A stretch of 64,000 bases of DNA from REEB76 sp963774895 (GTDB taxonomy: Bacteria > Pseudomonadota > Gammaproteobacteria > Natronospirales > REEB76): contig CAVZGN010000004.1 of the NCBI GenBank assembly GCA_963774895.1, positions 186,001 to 250,000 on the forward strand. The letters run 5' to 3'. Positions 26,750-35,739 of the stretch are shown piece after piece; positions within the stretch are counted from its first letter, which is position 1, and each line of letters opens with the position of its first letter. The position numbers and the translations under genes are program-made. The notes beneath the pieces are model-generated. The model was not told the DNA's origin and made no database searches. It worked only from the letters and a program-made list of their open reading frames with translations.

Positions 26750-27538
26750 ATGCAGGCAGCAGTCCAACCACCTGTGGTGCTGATCATCGCCGGCAACGAC
26801 CCGTCTGGAGGTGCGGGGCTGGCCGCTGACATACAGACAGTCAGTGCGCTCGGAGGACATCCGGCACCCGTGATTTCGGCAATCACTGTCCAGGACACGG
26901 TGAATGTTCTCGAGGCGCAAGCGGTCTCGCCACAGCTGATCGCCAGTCAGGCGCGAGCCGTGCTTGCGGACCTGCCTGTGGCCGCCATTAAACTCGGTCT
27001 AATCGTCACGGCCGACGCGGCTCGTTCGATCATGCAGATACTCAAGGCGCATTCGGACATCCCGGTGGTCCTGGATCCGGTGATAGCTGCCGGTGGTGGG
27101 GCGCAGTTGGCGGATGCGGCCATGGTCGATGCCTGTCTGGAATCATTGGTACCCCTGGCCACGGTGATCACGCCCAATGCGGCAGAGAGCCGCCGGCTAG
27201 CACCTGATGCAAGTGATGCCAAGTCACGCGCCGCTGCCCTGCTGGCGCTGGGTTGCAAGCATGTATTGATCAAGGGTGCCGACGAACAAACCAGCGAGGT
27301 GCACAACAGTCTGTTCAGTCATGACGGAACTCAAAGACATTTTACCTGGCCACGGCTGCCGGGCCGCTATCACGGTTCAGGATGCACGCTGGCAGCCGCC
27401 ATCGCGACTTTGATCGCCCTGGGTCACACGCCGCCGGCAGCCGTGGAGATCGCCCAGCGCTATACCTGGGAATCACTCAAGCAGGCCTGGCGATTGGGCC
27501 ATGGGCAGCTCATTCCGAACCGCCAGTTCAAACCATGA
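26750..27538 (+). CDS. thiD: Hydroxymethylpyrimidine/phosphomethylpyrimidine kinase
   Basis: 262 residues of ribokinase fold making HMP diphosphate for thiamine. LIIAGNDPSGGAGLAADI (11-28), VLDPVIAAGGG, VITPNAAE and the C-terminal anion-hole motif GRYHGSGCTLAAAIA are intact. It overlaps thiE by four bases (ATGA), so the two are translationally coupled and their products act in consecutive branches of thiamine phosphate synthesis. No TPP riboswitch was seen upstream. Confidence 0.96.
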   Translation: MQAAVQPPVVLIIAGNDPSGGAGLAADIQTVSALGGHPAPVISAITVQDTVNVLEAQAVSPQLIASQARAVLADLPVAAIKLGLIVTADAARSIMQILKAHSDIPVVLDPVIAAGGGAQLADAAMVDACLESLVPLATVITPNAAESRRLAPDASDAKSRAAALLALGCKHVLIKGADEQTSEVHNSLFSHDGTQRHFTWPRLPGRYHGSGCTLAAAIATLIALGHTPPAAVEIAQRYTWESLKQAWRLGHGQLIPNRQFKP

Positions 27539-28167
27539 ATTCATCAGACATCGGCTTATATGGCCTTTATGCCATCACCGACACCCGGCTTACGCCGGGC
27601 GATGAAATGCTGCCGGCGGTGGCGGCCGCGATCCACGGCGGTGCGCGCCTGGTGCAATACCGCGACAAATCATCCGACCGGCCGAGTCGCGAGCAGCAAG
27701 CCCGTGGATTGCTGCGCCTATGCCACGAGCATGAGGTGCCGTTGGTCATCAACGACGATGTGGAGCTGGCGGCTGTGATCGGCGCTGACGGCGTGCATCT
27801 GGGCGATGCGGATATGGCGCTGGACGAGGCACGCGTACGACTGGGCCCGCGCGTGATCATCGGGGTATCCTGTCATGATTCGCTGGAATTGGGTGTACGC
27901 GCGGCACAGGCAGGTGCCGATTATGTGGCCTTCGGCAGTTTCTTCGCTTCGCCCACCAAACCGCAGGCGGTGCGCGCACCCCTGTCATTGCTGGAGTCCG
28001 CGCGCTATACGCTGAACGTGCCGATCTGCGCTATCGGCGGGATCACACCGGAAAACGGCGCGCTGCTGGTCAAGGCCGGCGCCCACATGCTGGCGGTCAT
28101 CAGCGGTATATTTGCACAACCGGATATCGCAGCCACGGCCCTTCGTTACGCGCGGCTGTTCTCTTGA
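27535..28167 (+). CDS. thiE: Thiamine-phosphate synthase
   Basis: 210 residues of TIM barrel joining HMP diphosphate to the thiazole phosphate. LYAITDTRLTPGDEM, RLVQYRDKSSDR, LVINDDVELA, GVHLGDADM, GVSCHD and the phosphate loop CAIGGITPENG are the family's sequence landmarks. ATG 27535 overlaps the thiD stop. The open frame extends 51 codons upstream within thiD and can be ignored. Confidence 0.96.
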   Translation: MNSSDIGLYGLYAITDTRLTPGDEMLPAVAAAIHGGARLVQYRDKSSDRPSREQQARGLLRLCHEHEVPLVINDDVELAAVIGADGVHLGDADMALDEARVRLGPRVIIGVSCHDSLELGVRAAQAGADYVAFGSFFASPTKPQAVRAPLSLLESARYTLNVPICAIGGITPENGALLVKAGAHMLAVISGIFAQPDIAATALRYARLFS

Positions 28168-28169
28168 AT

Positions 28170-28330
28170 GTGGGAGAGACGGTGACCGCCATGGGTGAGC
28201 TGCGTTAAATGCAGCAATGCAGGAGCAAAAATCTGCCCTCGCGATACATTAATCGCGGCGAATACCGCCGCTCCCACAACATACACATTGCATGCTTGCG
28301 TAGGAGCGGCCTCCCGGCCGCGATACAATC
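28170..28330. repeat. Intergenic repeat unit(s), GTAGGAGCGGC family
   Basis: The gap between thiE and hemL contains TGTGGGAG..., TCGCGGCGAATACCGCCGCTCCCACAAC and GCGTAGGAGCGGCCTCCCGGCCGCGATACAA. The last has a perfect GCGGCC-TCCC-GGCCGC hairpin. The GGAGCGGC and TCGCG words recur in the repeats at 1.7 kb and 43 kb, so this is likely two adjoining REP-like units. Confidence 0.7.
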
Positions 28331-28374
28331 ATGCTGCACAGTAATTGAATTCTGACCGACGGAGCATAGAACTG

Positions 28375-29655
28375 ATGTCCGAGCTTTACGAACAGGCGCA
28401 ATGTTATATACCCGGTGGTGTCAATTCGCCGGTGCGCGCCTTCAAAGGCGTGGGCGGCGAGCCGCTGTTCATCGAACGCGCCGCAGGCGCGTATCTCTAT
28501 GCGACCGATGGCCGCCGCTATATCGATTACGTGGGCTCGTGGGGCCCGATGATCGCGGGCCACGTGCATCCACGCGTACTGCGCGCGGTCAAGGAGACGG
28601 CCGCCAAAGGATTGAGTTTCGGCGCGCCCACGGAACTCGAGACCCAGCTGGCCCGGCGTATCTGCCAACTGATGCCATCCATCGAGATGGTGCGCATGGT
28701 GAATTCCGGCACCGAGGCCACCATGAGCGCCATACGTCTGGCGCGCGCTTTCACCGGCCGTGACTTCATTCTCAAGTTCGAGGGCGGCTACCACGGGCAT
28801 TCCGATGCGCTGCTGGTGAAAGCCGGTTCCGGCGCGTTGACAATGGGTGTGCCCACATCACCGGGCGTGCCGAAGGCGCTCGCAGCGCTGACGCTGACGC
28901 TGCCTTACAACGACTGTGAGGCGCTGCACCAGGCCTTCAAGAAATTCGGCCAGCAGCTCGCCTGCGTCATTGTGGAGCCCATCGCCGGGAATATGAGCTG
29001 TGTGCCCCCGACCAAGGAGTTCCTGCCGACACTGCGCGAGTTGTGCACCCAGCATGGCAGTGTACTGATCTTCGACGAAGTCATGACTGGATTCCGGGTG
29101 GCACACGGCGGCGCCCAAGCGCTTTATCAGATCAACCCCGACCTCACCACGCTCGGCAAGATTATCGGCGGCGGACTGCCGGTGGGTGCCTTCGGAGGAC
29201 GCCGCGAAATCATGCGGCAGCTCGCGCCCCTGGGACCGGTGTATCAGGCGGGAACTCTATCCGGCAATCCAGTGGCCATGGCCGCAGGACTCAGCACCCT
29301 GGCATTGCTCGATGAGCCGGATTTTTATACACGCTTGAATCAGAACACACGCCGTTTGACTGATGGCCTGCGCGCGGCAGCGCGTGACGGCGGCGTGGCT
29401 TTCACCACCAACCAGGTGTGCGGCATGTTCGGTCTGTTCTTCACGGATGTCGCGCAGGTCAGCAACTTCGCGCAGGTCATGGCCTGCGATACGCAACGCT
29501 TCCGGCGTTTCTTCCATGGCATGCTGGCGGAAGGCATCTATCTGGCGCCCTCCGCCTTCGAAGCCGGCTTCCTGTCCGCGGCCCACACGCCTGCCGATAT
29601 CGACGCCACCTTGGCAGCCGCACGCAAGCTGCTGCCCGGGCTCGCGGATACATGA
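28375..29655 (+). CDS. hemL: Glutamate-1-semialdehyde 2,1-aminomutase
   Basis: 426 residues of fold-type I PLP enzyme that makes 5-aminolevulinate for heme. YIPGGVNSPVRAFKGVGG, GSWGPMIAGHVHP, NSGTEATMSAIRLARAFTGRD, the GGYHGHSD loop, the PLP lysine region TTLGKIIGGGLPVGAFGG and GPVYQAGTLSGNP are all present. I use ATG 28375 (GGAG ten bases upstream) rather than the TTG ten codons earlier. The REP-like repeat separates it from thiE. Confidence 0.97.
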   Translation: MSELYEQAQCYIPGGVNSPVRAFKGVGGEPLFIERAAGAYLYATDGRRYIDYVGSWGPMIAGHVHPRVLRAVKETAAKGLSFGAPTELETQLARRICQLMPSIEMVRMVNSGTEATMSAIRLARAFTGRDFILKFEGGYHGHSDALLVKAGSGALTMGVPTSPGVPKALAALTLTLPYNDCEALHQAFKKFGQQLACVIVEPIAGNMSCVPPTKEFLPTLRELCTQHGSVLIFDEVMTGFRVAHGGAQALYQINPDLTTLGKIIGGGLPVGAFGGRREIMRQLAPLGPVYQAGTLSGNPVAMAAGLSTLALLDEPDFYTRLNQNTRRLTDGLRAAARDGGVAFTTNQVCGMFGLFFTDVAQVSNFAQVMACDTQRFRRFFHGMLAEGIYLAPSAFEAGFLSAAHTPADIDATLAAARKLLPGLADT

Positions 29656-29721
29656 CAGGCCCGGGATTTTGGCGCAGTATTTTGCCGCGGACAATGCGGC
29701 TTGCTGCGGGAGATCCAAAAC

Positions 29722-30177
29722 ATGGCCATGCTCAAAGTCTTCAGATATCTGCAGGACGACGAATTCAAGTCTTTGTTGCAGACTGCCGAGAGCAAGACCT
29801 TCAAACCCGGCGCCCTGTTGATAAGGCAAGGTGAGGAACAAACCAATCTGTACATCCTGGTGAAGGGCAGTGCCAAAGTGGTGCGCGATCACGATGGCTT
29901 CATGGTGGATATCAGCCAGCGCGGCCCTGGCGAGATCTTCGGCGATATGTCATTCATCGAAGGCCAGCCCGCCAGCGCCAGCGTCGAAGCCTGCGATCCG
30001 GAAGTGCAGGCCATCATCATCACGCACGCCAACATCAAAAAGTTCATCCAATCGGATCCGACGTTCGCCGGGCGCTTTTATGAATCGCTGGCGGCGATCC
30101 TCTCGCGGCGCCTGCGCGACACCACCGATACGCTGGATGCCAGCCAGAGTCCGGAAGAGGTCTGGGGGAATCCCTAA
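29722..30177 (+). CDS. Cyclic-nucleotide-binding domain protein without output domain
   Basis: 151 residues consisting of one cNMP domain: LLIRQGEEQTNLYILVKGSAKVV followed by the GPGEIFGDMSFIEGQPASASVEA phosphate-binding cassette (in which the Arg of true cAMP-binding cassettes is not evident), then helices. No helix-turn-helix is present, unlike CRP. ATG 29722 has GGGAG nine bases upstream; an earlier start at 29701 is TTG. It starts 66 bases after hemL and converges on the Lon-domain gene. Confidence 0.88.
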   Translation: MAMLKVFRYLQDDEFKSLLQTAESKTFKPGALLIRQGEEQTNLYILVKGSAKVVRDHDGFMVDISQRGPGEIFGDMSFIEGQPASASVEACDPEVQAIIITHANIKKFIQSDPTFAGRFYESLAAILSRRLRDTTDTLDASQSPEEVWGNP

Positions 30178-30185
30178 GAACTGCA

Positions 30186-30767
30186 TCATTCCGTCGACTG
30201 GGCACTCACGAGCGTGCCGATGATATCCAGGCGCATGCAGGCATCGGAGATCTCCAGTAGATATTGGCGTTGTGCAATGGGCATCGGCAGGATCTCCGCC
30301 AGCCGGTAACCGACCCAGCTGGCGTCTTGGTAGTCGGTCGTGATCAGGGCGTAGCGTTCCTGAACCTGCGTCAGGATCTGCTGCAATAATTCCGCCAGCG
30401 GCTTGGCGGTTTCCGGCAAAGGCACGGCCGGCTCTGCCGGCAGCCACTCCACTTCGGCGAAGTTCAGACCGTTGTGCTGAGTGCGCATGCGCGTCACCCG
30501 GAAACGCTGACTGCCAAGCGCCAGGATGTTGAGCAAGCCGTCAGGACCATTGCTCCAGTCACGGATGTGCGCCAGTGTGCCCACCGTATAGGTATGCGCC
30601 GGTCCGGTCTCGCTGCCCTGCTCGATCAGGCAAACGCCGAACCCTTGCTCGCGCTTCAGGCAGTCACTCAGCATATCGAGATAACGGGTTTCGAAGATCC
30701 GCAGTGGCAGCGGGCCGCCTGGAAACAGCACGGTATTCAGCGGAAATAACGCGATCTCCGTCGGCAC
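30186..30767 (-). CDS. Lon N-terminal (substrate-binding) domain protein
   Basis: 193 residues covering the LON domain only: IALFPLNTVLFPGGPLPLRIFETRYLDML, FGVCLIEQG, GTLAHIRDW and RFRVTRM. There is no ATPase or protease domain. Stand-alone LON-domain proteins occur in many proteobacteria, with unknown role in protein recognition. GTG start at 30767, with GAGG upstream; it lies ten bases after ubiX stop and is probably co-transcribed with ubiX and mpl. Confidence 0.9.
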   Translation of the reverse strand: MPTEIALFPLNTVLFPGGPLPLRIFETRYLDMLSDCLKREQGFGVCLIEQGSETGPAHTYTVGTLAHIRDWSNGPDGLLNILALGSQRFRVTRMRTQHNGLNFAEVEWLPAEPAVPLPETAKPLAELLQQILTQVQERYALITTDYQDASWVGYRLAEILPMPIAQRQYLLEISDACMRLDIIGTLVSAQSTE

Positions 30768-30777
30768 CTTTAGCGCC

Positions 30778-31407
30778 TCATGCCTCGCTTTCCTCAGAGC
30801 CCCATGCCGGCATCAATATGTGCGCGATGCCCAGATGATCGAGCACGCGCGCCACCACGAAATCCACCAGATCCGCGACCTGTTTCGGCTGATGATAAAA
30901 GCCCGGATTGGCCGGCAGGATGGTGATGCCGAGACGCGCAAGTTTGAGCATGTTCTGTAGGTGGATCGCCGAGAACGGCGTCTCCCGTGGCACCAGTATC
31001 AACTTGCGTTGTTCCTTGATCATGACGTCGGTGGCGCGTTCGATCAGGCTGCGGCTGGCGCCCACCGCCACCGCCGACAGAGTCGCCATGCTGCACGGAC
31101 AGATCACCATGGCCTGCACCGCGCCGGAACCGCTGGCCACCGGCGCGCTCCATTGTTCCGGCGCGAACACCTGTAATTGTCCCGCCGTCGCCCGGAACCG
31201 CTGTGACAAAAAACTTTCGATTTCCCCGGCCCTGCTCGGCAGCTTGTAATCGGTCTCCGTGCCGATGACCAGTTGCGCAGGTTTCGACAGCATCAGATAC
31301 ACACGGCACTGCGCCTTGAGCAGCATCTCCAGCAAACGCAGTCCATATTGCGCACCGGAAGCGCCGGTCATGGCGAGTGAGATGGTGGGAGCAGGCGGCA
31401 TATTCAC
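30778..31407 (-). CDS. ubiX: Flavin prenyltransferase UbiX
   Basis: 209 residues. It makes prenylated FMN, the cofactor of UbiD-type decarboxylases. MTGASGAQYGLRLLEML (FMN loop), the LILVPRETPFSAIHLQNM block and LPANPGFYHQPK are present. The start is GTG at 31407, overlapping the mpl stop by four bases (GTGA); ATG 31401 is an alternative. The UbiD partner is not in the window. Confidence 0.95.
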   Translation of the reverse strand: MNMPPAPTISLAMTGASGAQYGLRLLEMLLKAQCRVYLMLSKPAQLVIGTETDYKLPSRAGEIESFLSQRFRATAGQLQVFAPEQWSAPVASGSGAVQAMVICPCSMATLSAVAVGASRSLIERATDVMIKEQRKLILVPRETPFSAIHLQNMLKLARLGITILPANPGFYHQPKQVADLVDFVVARVLDHLGIAHILMPAWGSEESEA

Positions 31408-32768
31408 CCTGCGCGCTGCTCCAGCTGTTCAATCAGTTTCTCGTGGAAACCGCCGAACCCGCCGTTGCTCATGATGACCACATGATCCCCGGGTTTGGTT
31501 TCGGCGGCCACGTTGCCGACCAGTTCCTGCAGAGCGGTGCTGATGCTGACGCGCTCGGCCAACGTCTGCATGGCGGCAGTCACATCCCAATTCACATTGG
31601 GCGCCTGATACACGAACACCCGGTCCGCTGTCTGCAGCGCGGCAGCCAGGGTCTCGCGATGCACGCCCATCTTCATGCTGGCGGAACGCGGCTCCAGCAC
31701 CGCCAGAATGCGCTCGCTGCCCACGCGCTGGCGCAAGCCCGCCAGTGTGGCGCTGATGGCAGTGGGATGATGGGCGAAATCATCATAGATAATCGCACCA
31801 TTTATGCGGGCGCGTATTTCGAGCCGGCGTTTCACACCCTGGAAACGGATCAGCGCTTCCGCAGCCAGCCGCGGTTCTACACCGACAGCCCGGGCGGCTG
31901 CGATGGCCGCCAGTGCATTCTGCACGTTATGCAGGCCTAGCATTTCCCATTCCACCATGCCGGCGATCTTGCCGCGATAGCTGACGTTGAAACTAGCGCC
32001 ATCCTTGGAGACATGCTTGGCGCTCCAATCCGCATTCGCCAGCGCGAAGCTCTCTTGCGGCGTCCAGCAGCCGCGCTGGAAGACTCTTTGCAGATTGAGG
32101 TCGGTCGCATTGGCTACGATCAATCCATTGCCAGGAACGGTACGCAGCAGGTATTGGAACTGCGTCTCGATGCTGGCCAGATCCGGAAAGATATCCGCGT
32201 GGTCGTATTCCAGATTATTGAGGATCAGTATCTGCGGCCGGTAATGCAGAAATTTGGAACCCTTGTCGAAGAATGCCGTGTCGTATTCATCCGCTTCCAC
32301 CACGAACAGCCGGCCGCCACCGGCTCTGGCGGATACGCCGAAGTCCTTGGGAATGCCGCCGATGAGGAATCCGGGGTTCAAACCCGCGCATTCCAGGATC
32401 CAGGCCAGCATGCTGCTGGTGGTGGTCTTGCCGTGGGTGCCGGCCACCGCCAAGACCCGCTGGCCTTTGAGCAGATGTTCCGCCAGCCAGCGTGGTCCGG
32501 ATTCATACGCCATACCGCGTGTCAGCATGCTCTCCACTGCCGGATTACCGCGCGACACGGCGTTGCCCACCAGCACGCAATCGGGCGCCGGTTGCAAATG
32601 CTCCGGACAGTAACCTTCGTTGATGGTTATGCCCAAGGACGCGAGTTGTGAACTCATCGGCGGATAGACATCGGCATCCGAGCCACTGACTTGATGGCCG
32701 GCAGCTTTGGCCAACGCCGCGATGCCGCCCATGAAAGTGCCGCAGATGCCGAGGATATGGATGCGCAC
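31404..32768 (-). CDS. mpl: UDP-MurNAc:L-Ala-gamma-D-Glu-meso-DAP ligase (Mpl)
   Basis: 454 residues of the Mur-ligase superfamily, used in recycling of murein tripeptide. The MRIHILGICGTFMGG start, SGSDADVYPPMSSQL, the ATP loop VAGTHGKTTTSSMLAW, NNLEYDHADIF, and GVKRRLEIRARI...DDFAHHPTAI are typical. GTG start, one base after the upstream stop. It sits in a row with a membrane protein, ubiX and a Lon-domain gene on the minus strand. Confidence 0.96.
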   Translation of the reverse strand: MRIHILGICGTFMGGIAALAKAAGHQVSGSDADVYPPMSSQLASLGITINEGYCPEHLQPAPDCVLVGNAVSRGNPAVESMLTRGMAYESGPRWLAEHLLKGQRVLAVAGTHGKTTTSSMLAWILECAGLNPGFLIGGIPKDFGVSARAGGGRLFVVEADEYDTAFFDKGSKFLHYRPQILILNNLEYDHADIFPDLASIETQFQYLLRTVPGNGLIVANATDLNLQRVFQRGCWTPQESFALANADWSAKHVSKDGASFNVSYRGKIAGMVEWEMLGLHNVQNALAAIAAARAVGVEPRLAAEALIRFQGVKRRLEIRARINGAIIYDDFAHHPTAISATLAGLRQRVGSERILAVLEPRSASMKMGVHRETLAAALQTADRVFVYQAPNVNWDVTAAMQTLAERVSISTALQELVGNVAAETKPGDHVVIMSNGGFGGFHEKLIEQLEQRAG

Positions 32769-32769
32769 G

Positions 32770-33285
32770 TCAGGCCTGCGTGGGGAAAATCAGCCAGAAC
32801 AACAAAATATTTATCACCGTATAGGCGCCTGCGATGAAGATGCCAATCAACAACTTGGTATCCAGCGCATGCCGGAGCACGTGCGCGATGACCAGGATGC
32901 TCCAGGCAAGAATACCGTATATCAGCACCTGGGCCACAATCTGTGCAGGGCCTGGATTCGGCATCATCGCCACGATGCTGACCGGCACGGCAGAAAGCAT
33001 GATTATGGCGCTGCTGCCCAACAGGGCGACGGCGGTCTGATTGAAGCGTTCCATTTTATGCCACAGCCCCAGAATCGCTGCAAAGAAAATCAAAAGTAGT
33101 GCACAGTCGAATAGCGTCTGATAGAGCACCTGGTAATCGCGTATGCCCTGGGCGACGAACAAGATCGCGTCGACCAATATATACACTGCCAAGATGACCG
33201 CAAACAGGGACCAGGAACGCGGGAATATCTGCGGCCCCTGCCTCAGCAGACAAATATCCCAGCAGGTGCGTACAATTGCTTTCAT
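32770..33285 (-). CDS. YIP1-like integral membrane protein
   Basis: 171 residues with five likely transmembrane helices (SLFAVILAVYILVDAILFVA, LFDCALLLIFFAAILGLW, ALLGSSAIIMLSAVPVSIVAMM, VLIYGILAWSILVIAHVL, LLIGIFIAGAYTVINILLFWLI). The overall plan resembles small bacterial Yip1-domain proteins of unknown function. ATG start at 33285. First gene of the mpl-ubiX row, so it may be membrane-linked to cell-wall recycling, though that is only an inference. Confidence 0.65.
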   Translation of the reverse strand: MKAIVRTCWDICLLRQGPQIFPRSWSLFAVILAVYILVDAILFVAQGIRDYQVLYQTLFDCALLLIFFAAILGLWHKMERFNQTAVALLGSSAIIMLSAVPVSIVAMMPNPGPAQIVAQVLIYGILAWSILVIAHVLRHALDTKLLIGIFIAGAYTVINILLFWLIFPTQA

Positions 33286-33365
33286 GATGCGCCGGTGGCC
33301 GACAATCCGGCATGCATCATACCTTGCACCCCAATAGCGGCAAACCTCGAAATCAAAGAATCCCC

Positions 33366-34511
33366 ATGGCTGATGATTATCTGTGGATTGAGACCGAAGC
33401 GGCCCTGAAAGCGCTGTGCGCGCGGCTGGGCGACTGCGAGTGGCTGGCCCTGGATACGGAATTCATGCGCGAGCGCACCTATTATCCGCAACTCTGCCTG
33501 GTGCAGATCGCGACCCCTGACATAGTCGCTTGCGTGGATGTGCTGGCCATCCAATCGCTTGAGCCGCTGTTCGAATTGTTGAAAAATCCAAACATCGTCA
33601 AAGTCATGCACTCCGCCCGTCAGGACCTGGAGATGTTCTTTCATCTCAACGGCCAGGTACTGGCGCCCATATTCGACACCCAGTTGGCCGCAAGTTTCGC
33701 GGGGTTACCGGATCAGGCCGGTTACGCCACCGTGGTACAGGCGCTGCTGGGCGTGACGCTGGAGAAGAGCCATACACGCGCCGACTGGTCGCGCCGGCCA
33801 TTAGCCGCCGCGGTGCTGCAATATGCTGCGGACGACGTGCGTTATCTGCGCGACATCTACCTGCGTCTCAAGCAGACCCTCGAGAGCCAGGGACGGCTCA
33901 AGTGGCTGGAAGCGGAGAATGCGGTACTCACCGATCCAGTGACTTACCGTCCGGATCCGGAAACCGCCTGGCAGCGCCTGCACGGATTGCAGCGTCTCAA
34001 TGCCCGCCAGTTCGCCACCGCCAAAGCACTTGCGGCCTGGCGTGAACAGCAGGCCATGAAGCACAACCTGCCGCGGCAATGGATTTTCAAGGACGAAGTA
34101 CTCACCGATCTGGCGCGTCAGCGGCCCACCAGCACCGCCGCGTTAACTTCAATCCGCGGAATCCAAGACGGCCTGATACGCAAGCACGGCGACGATTTGA
34201 TCGCGCTCATGGCATCGGCCCAAGGCGACGACAAGCCCGCAAAAGTGCCGGAGCGGCTGTCGGCGCAAGACGAAGTACTGGTCGACGCATTGATGGCGGT
34301 GGTCAGAATAAAAGGTAACGAAGCGGGTATCAGCCCGGCGCAGCTGGCGACCCGCCGCGACCTGGAACAACTGGTACGCGGGCAGCGGGATGTGGAGGTA
34401 TTGAAAGGCTGGCGTCTGGAGACCGCTGGCAAGGCGCTGATGGACTTCATGCAACACAAGACCCGGCTCGCGGTCTCTGATGGACGGGTTCGACTCCAGC
34501 CGGTCGATTGA
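33366..34511 (+). CDS. rnd: Ribonuclease D
   Basis: 381 residues. The DEDD exonuclease motifs are LALDTEFMRERTYYPQLCLVQIATPD, then VMHSARQDLEM and the ExoIII motif AVLQYAADDVRYL (DxxxY). An HRDC domain follows (roughly residues 210-290, QRLNARQFATAKALAAWREQQA). It trims the 3' ends of tRNA precursors. ATG 33366 gives MADDYLWIETE; the frame is open 18 codons before. The stop converges with adk only 25 bases away. Confidence 0.94.
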   Translation: MADDYLWIETEAALKALCARLGDCEWLALDTEFMRERTYYPQLCLVQIATPDIVACVDVLAIQSLEPLFELLKNPNIVKVMHSARQDLEMFFHLNGQVLAPIFDTQLAASFAGLPDQAGYATVVQALLGVTLEKSHTRADWSRRPLAAAVLQYAADDVRYLRDIYLRLKQTLESQGRLKWLEAENAVLTDPVTYRPDPETAWQRLHGLQRLNARQFATAKALAAWREQQAMKHNLPRQWIFKDEVLTDLARQRPTSTAALTSIRGIQDGLIRKHGDDLIALMASAQGDDKPAKVPERLSAQDEVLVDALMAVVRIKGNEAGISPAQLATRRDLEQLVRGQRDVEVLKGWRLETAGKALMDFMQHKTRLAVSDGRVRLQPVD

Positions 34512-34536
34512 CCGAATAGTAGTGTTACTCAGTTAG

Positions 34537-35484
34537 TTATCTACGTTTGCCGCGTTGGTGTTTTGTCGCAGACCTGGCGGCCTTTGCAGATTTTTTCCTG
34601 GCGTGCGCAGATTTTGATGCGGACTTCTTCACCGCGGGTTTGCTGGCGGCTTTCTTCGCGGGTGTTTTCGGCAATGCCTGCTTTACATGCGTCTTGATTG
34701 GCAACCTGCCCTTGGTCTTTGGTGGATGGACAAGCGGCGGTTTGTTTTTCGTGGGCATCGCGGATTTGAGCGGCGGCCTGGCTTTGACCGAAGCCGGTGG
34801 TGGCAGCGGAGCAGGTGTCGGTTTGCGTTTACCTTTGGCGATCGGTTCCAACATGGCGAGCATGCGTTTGAACACCGCGTCCTCATCGCCCACTCCGTTG
34901 ACGGTTTCGAGGCGGCCCTGAGTGCGGTACATGTCGATCAATGGCTTGGTCTGGGATTCATACACCCGCAGGCGGTTGCCGATGGTCACTTCATTGTCAT
35001 CGGCTCGATGGCGCAAGGCCGCGCCACAGCGGTCGCATTGATCGTCAAGCCGCGGCGGATTGGTATAGATGTTGTAGGTAGCGCCGCAATTCTCGCAGGT
35101 GCGCCGCCCGGTAAGTCGCTGCATGAGCACGTCGAAATCCACGTCCATGAGCACTGCGCAATCGAGCGGCTGGTTGAGGTTGCGTAGCATGCCGTCCAGG
35201 GACTGGGCCTGGGTGATGTTGCGCGGGAAACCATCCAGGATAAAGCCCTTGTTGGCATCTTTGGCGCGCAGCCGCTCGCGGATGATGCCCAGGACGATCT
35301 CGTCGGATACCAACTGACCCGCATCCATAGCCACCTTGGCTTGCATCCCTAAGGGGGTGCCCGCCGCCAATGCCGCCCGCAGCAGGTCGCCCGTGGAGAT
35401 ATGCGGGGTGCGATATTTCACCGCCAGTCTCTTGGCTTGGGTCCCTTTGCCGGAACCAGGCGCTCCGAGCAGCACTATTCTCAT
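34537..35484 (-). CDS. adk: Adenylate kinase with C-terminal basic extension
   Basis: 315 residues. Residues 1-216 are a normal long-type adenylate kinase: P-loop GAPGSGKGT (7-15), DGFPRNITQA (84-93), and the LID zinc site Cys130, Cys133, Cys150, Cys153. Normal Adk proteins end near residue 215. The remaining ~99 residues are a Lys/Ala/Pro-rich, histone H1-like tail (PAKKAASKPAVKKSASK). The enzyme balances ATP, ADP and AMP; the tail could bind nucleic acid or another partner. ATG start at 35484. It faces PFP and the pyrophosphatase upstream. Confidence 0.95.
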   Translation of the reverse strand: MRIVLLGAPGSGKGTQAKRLAVKYRTPHISTGDLLRAALAAGTPLGMQAKVAMDAGQLVSDEIVLGIIRERLRAKDANKGFILDGFPRNITQAQSLDGMLRNLNQPLDCAVLMDVDFDVLMQRLTGRRTCENCGATYNIYTNPPRLDDQCDRCGAALRHRADDNEVTIGNRLRVYESQTKPLIDMYRTQGRLETVNGVGDEDAVFKRMLAMLEPIAKGKRKPTPAPLPPPASVKARPPLKSAMPTKNKPPLVHPPKTKGRLPIKTHVKQALPKTPAKKAASKPAVKKSASKSAHARKKSAKAARSATKHQRGKRR

Positions 35485-35739
35485 GCGGCGTCTCGTTGGT
35501 AGTTGTAGGGCCGTCTAGAACCCAAGATTATGTCTTTAGCGTCAGGCGCCCAGCAGGCAGGCGGTAAAGTACCCGTTGATCCCGGGAACGTCAATCTATA
35601 TGAGGTGTTTGGCAAGCCTATGACAACCCTGGGAACAGTCCGGCTTCGCATTTTTGCAATTCCACGGCGCCCCGCTACAATGCCGGGCTGCTCGCGGAGC
35701 ATGCCATTGCAAGAAAACCCAGAGCCCCTTAACTAAACC

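Noticed and set aside
26700..26750. TPP riboswitch before thiD
   Set aside because: No thi-box motif (CUGAGA ... ) is visible in the short divergent gap.
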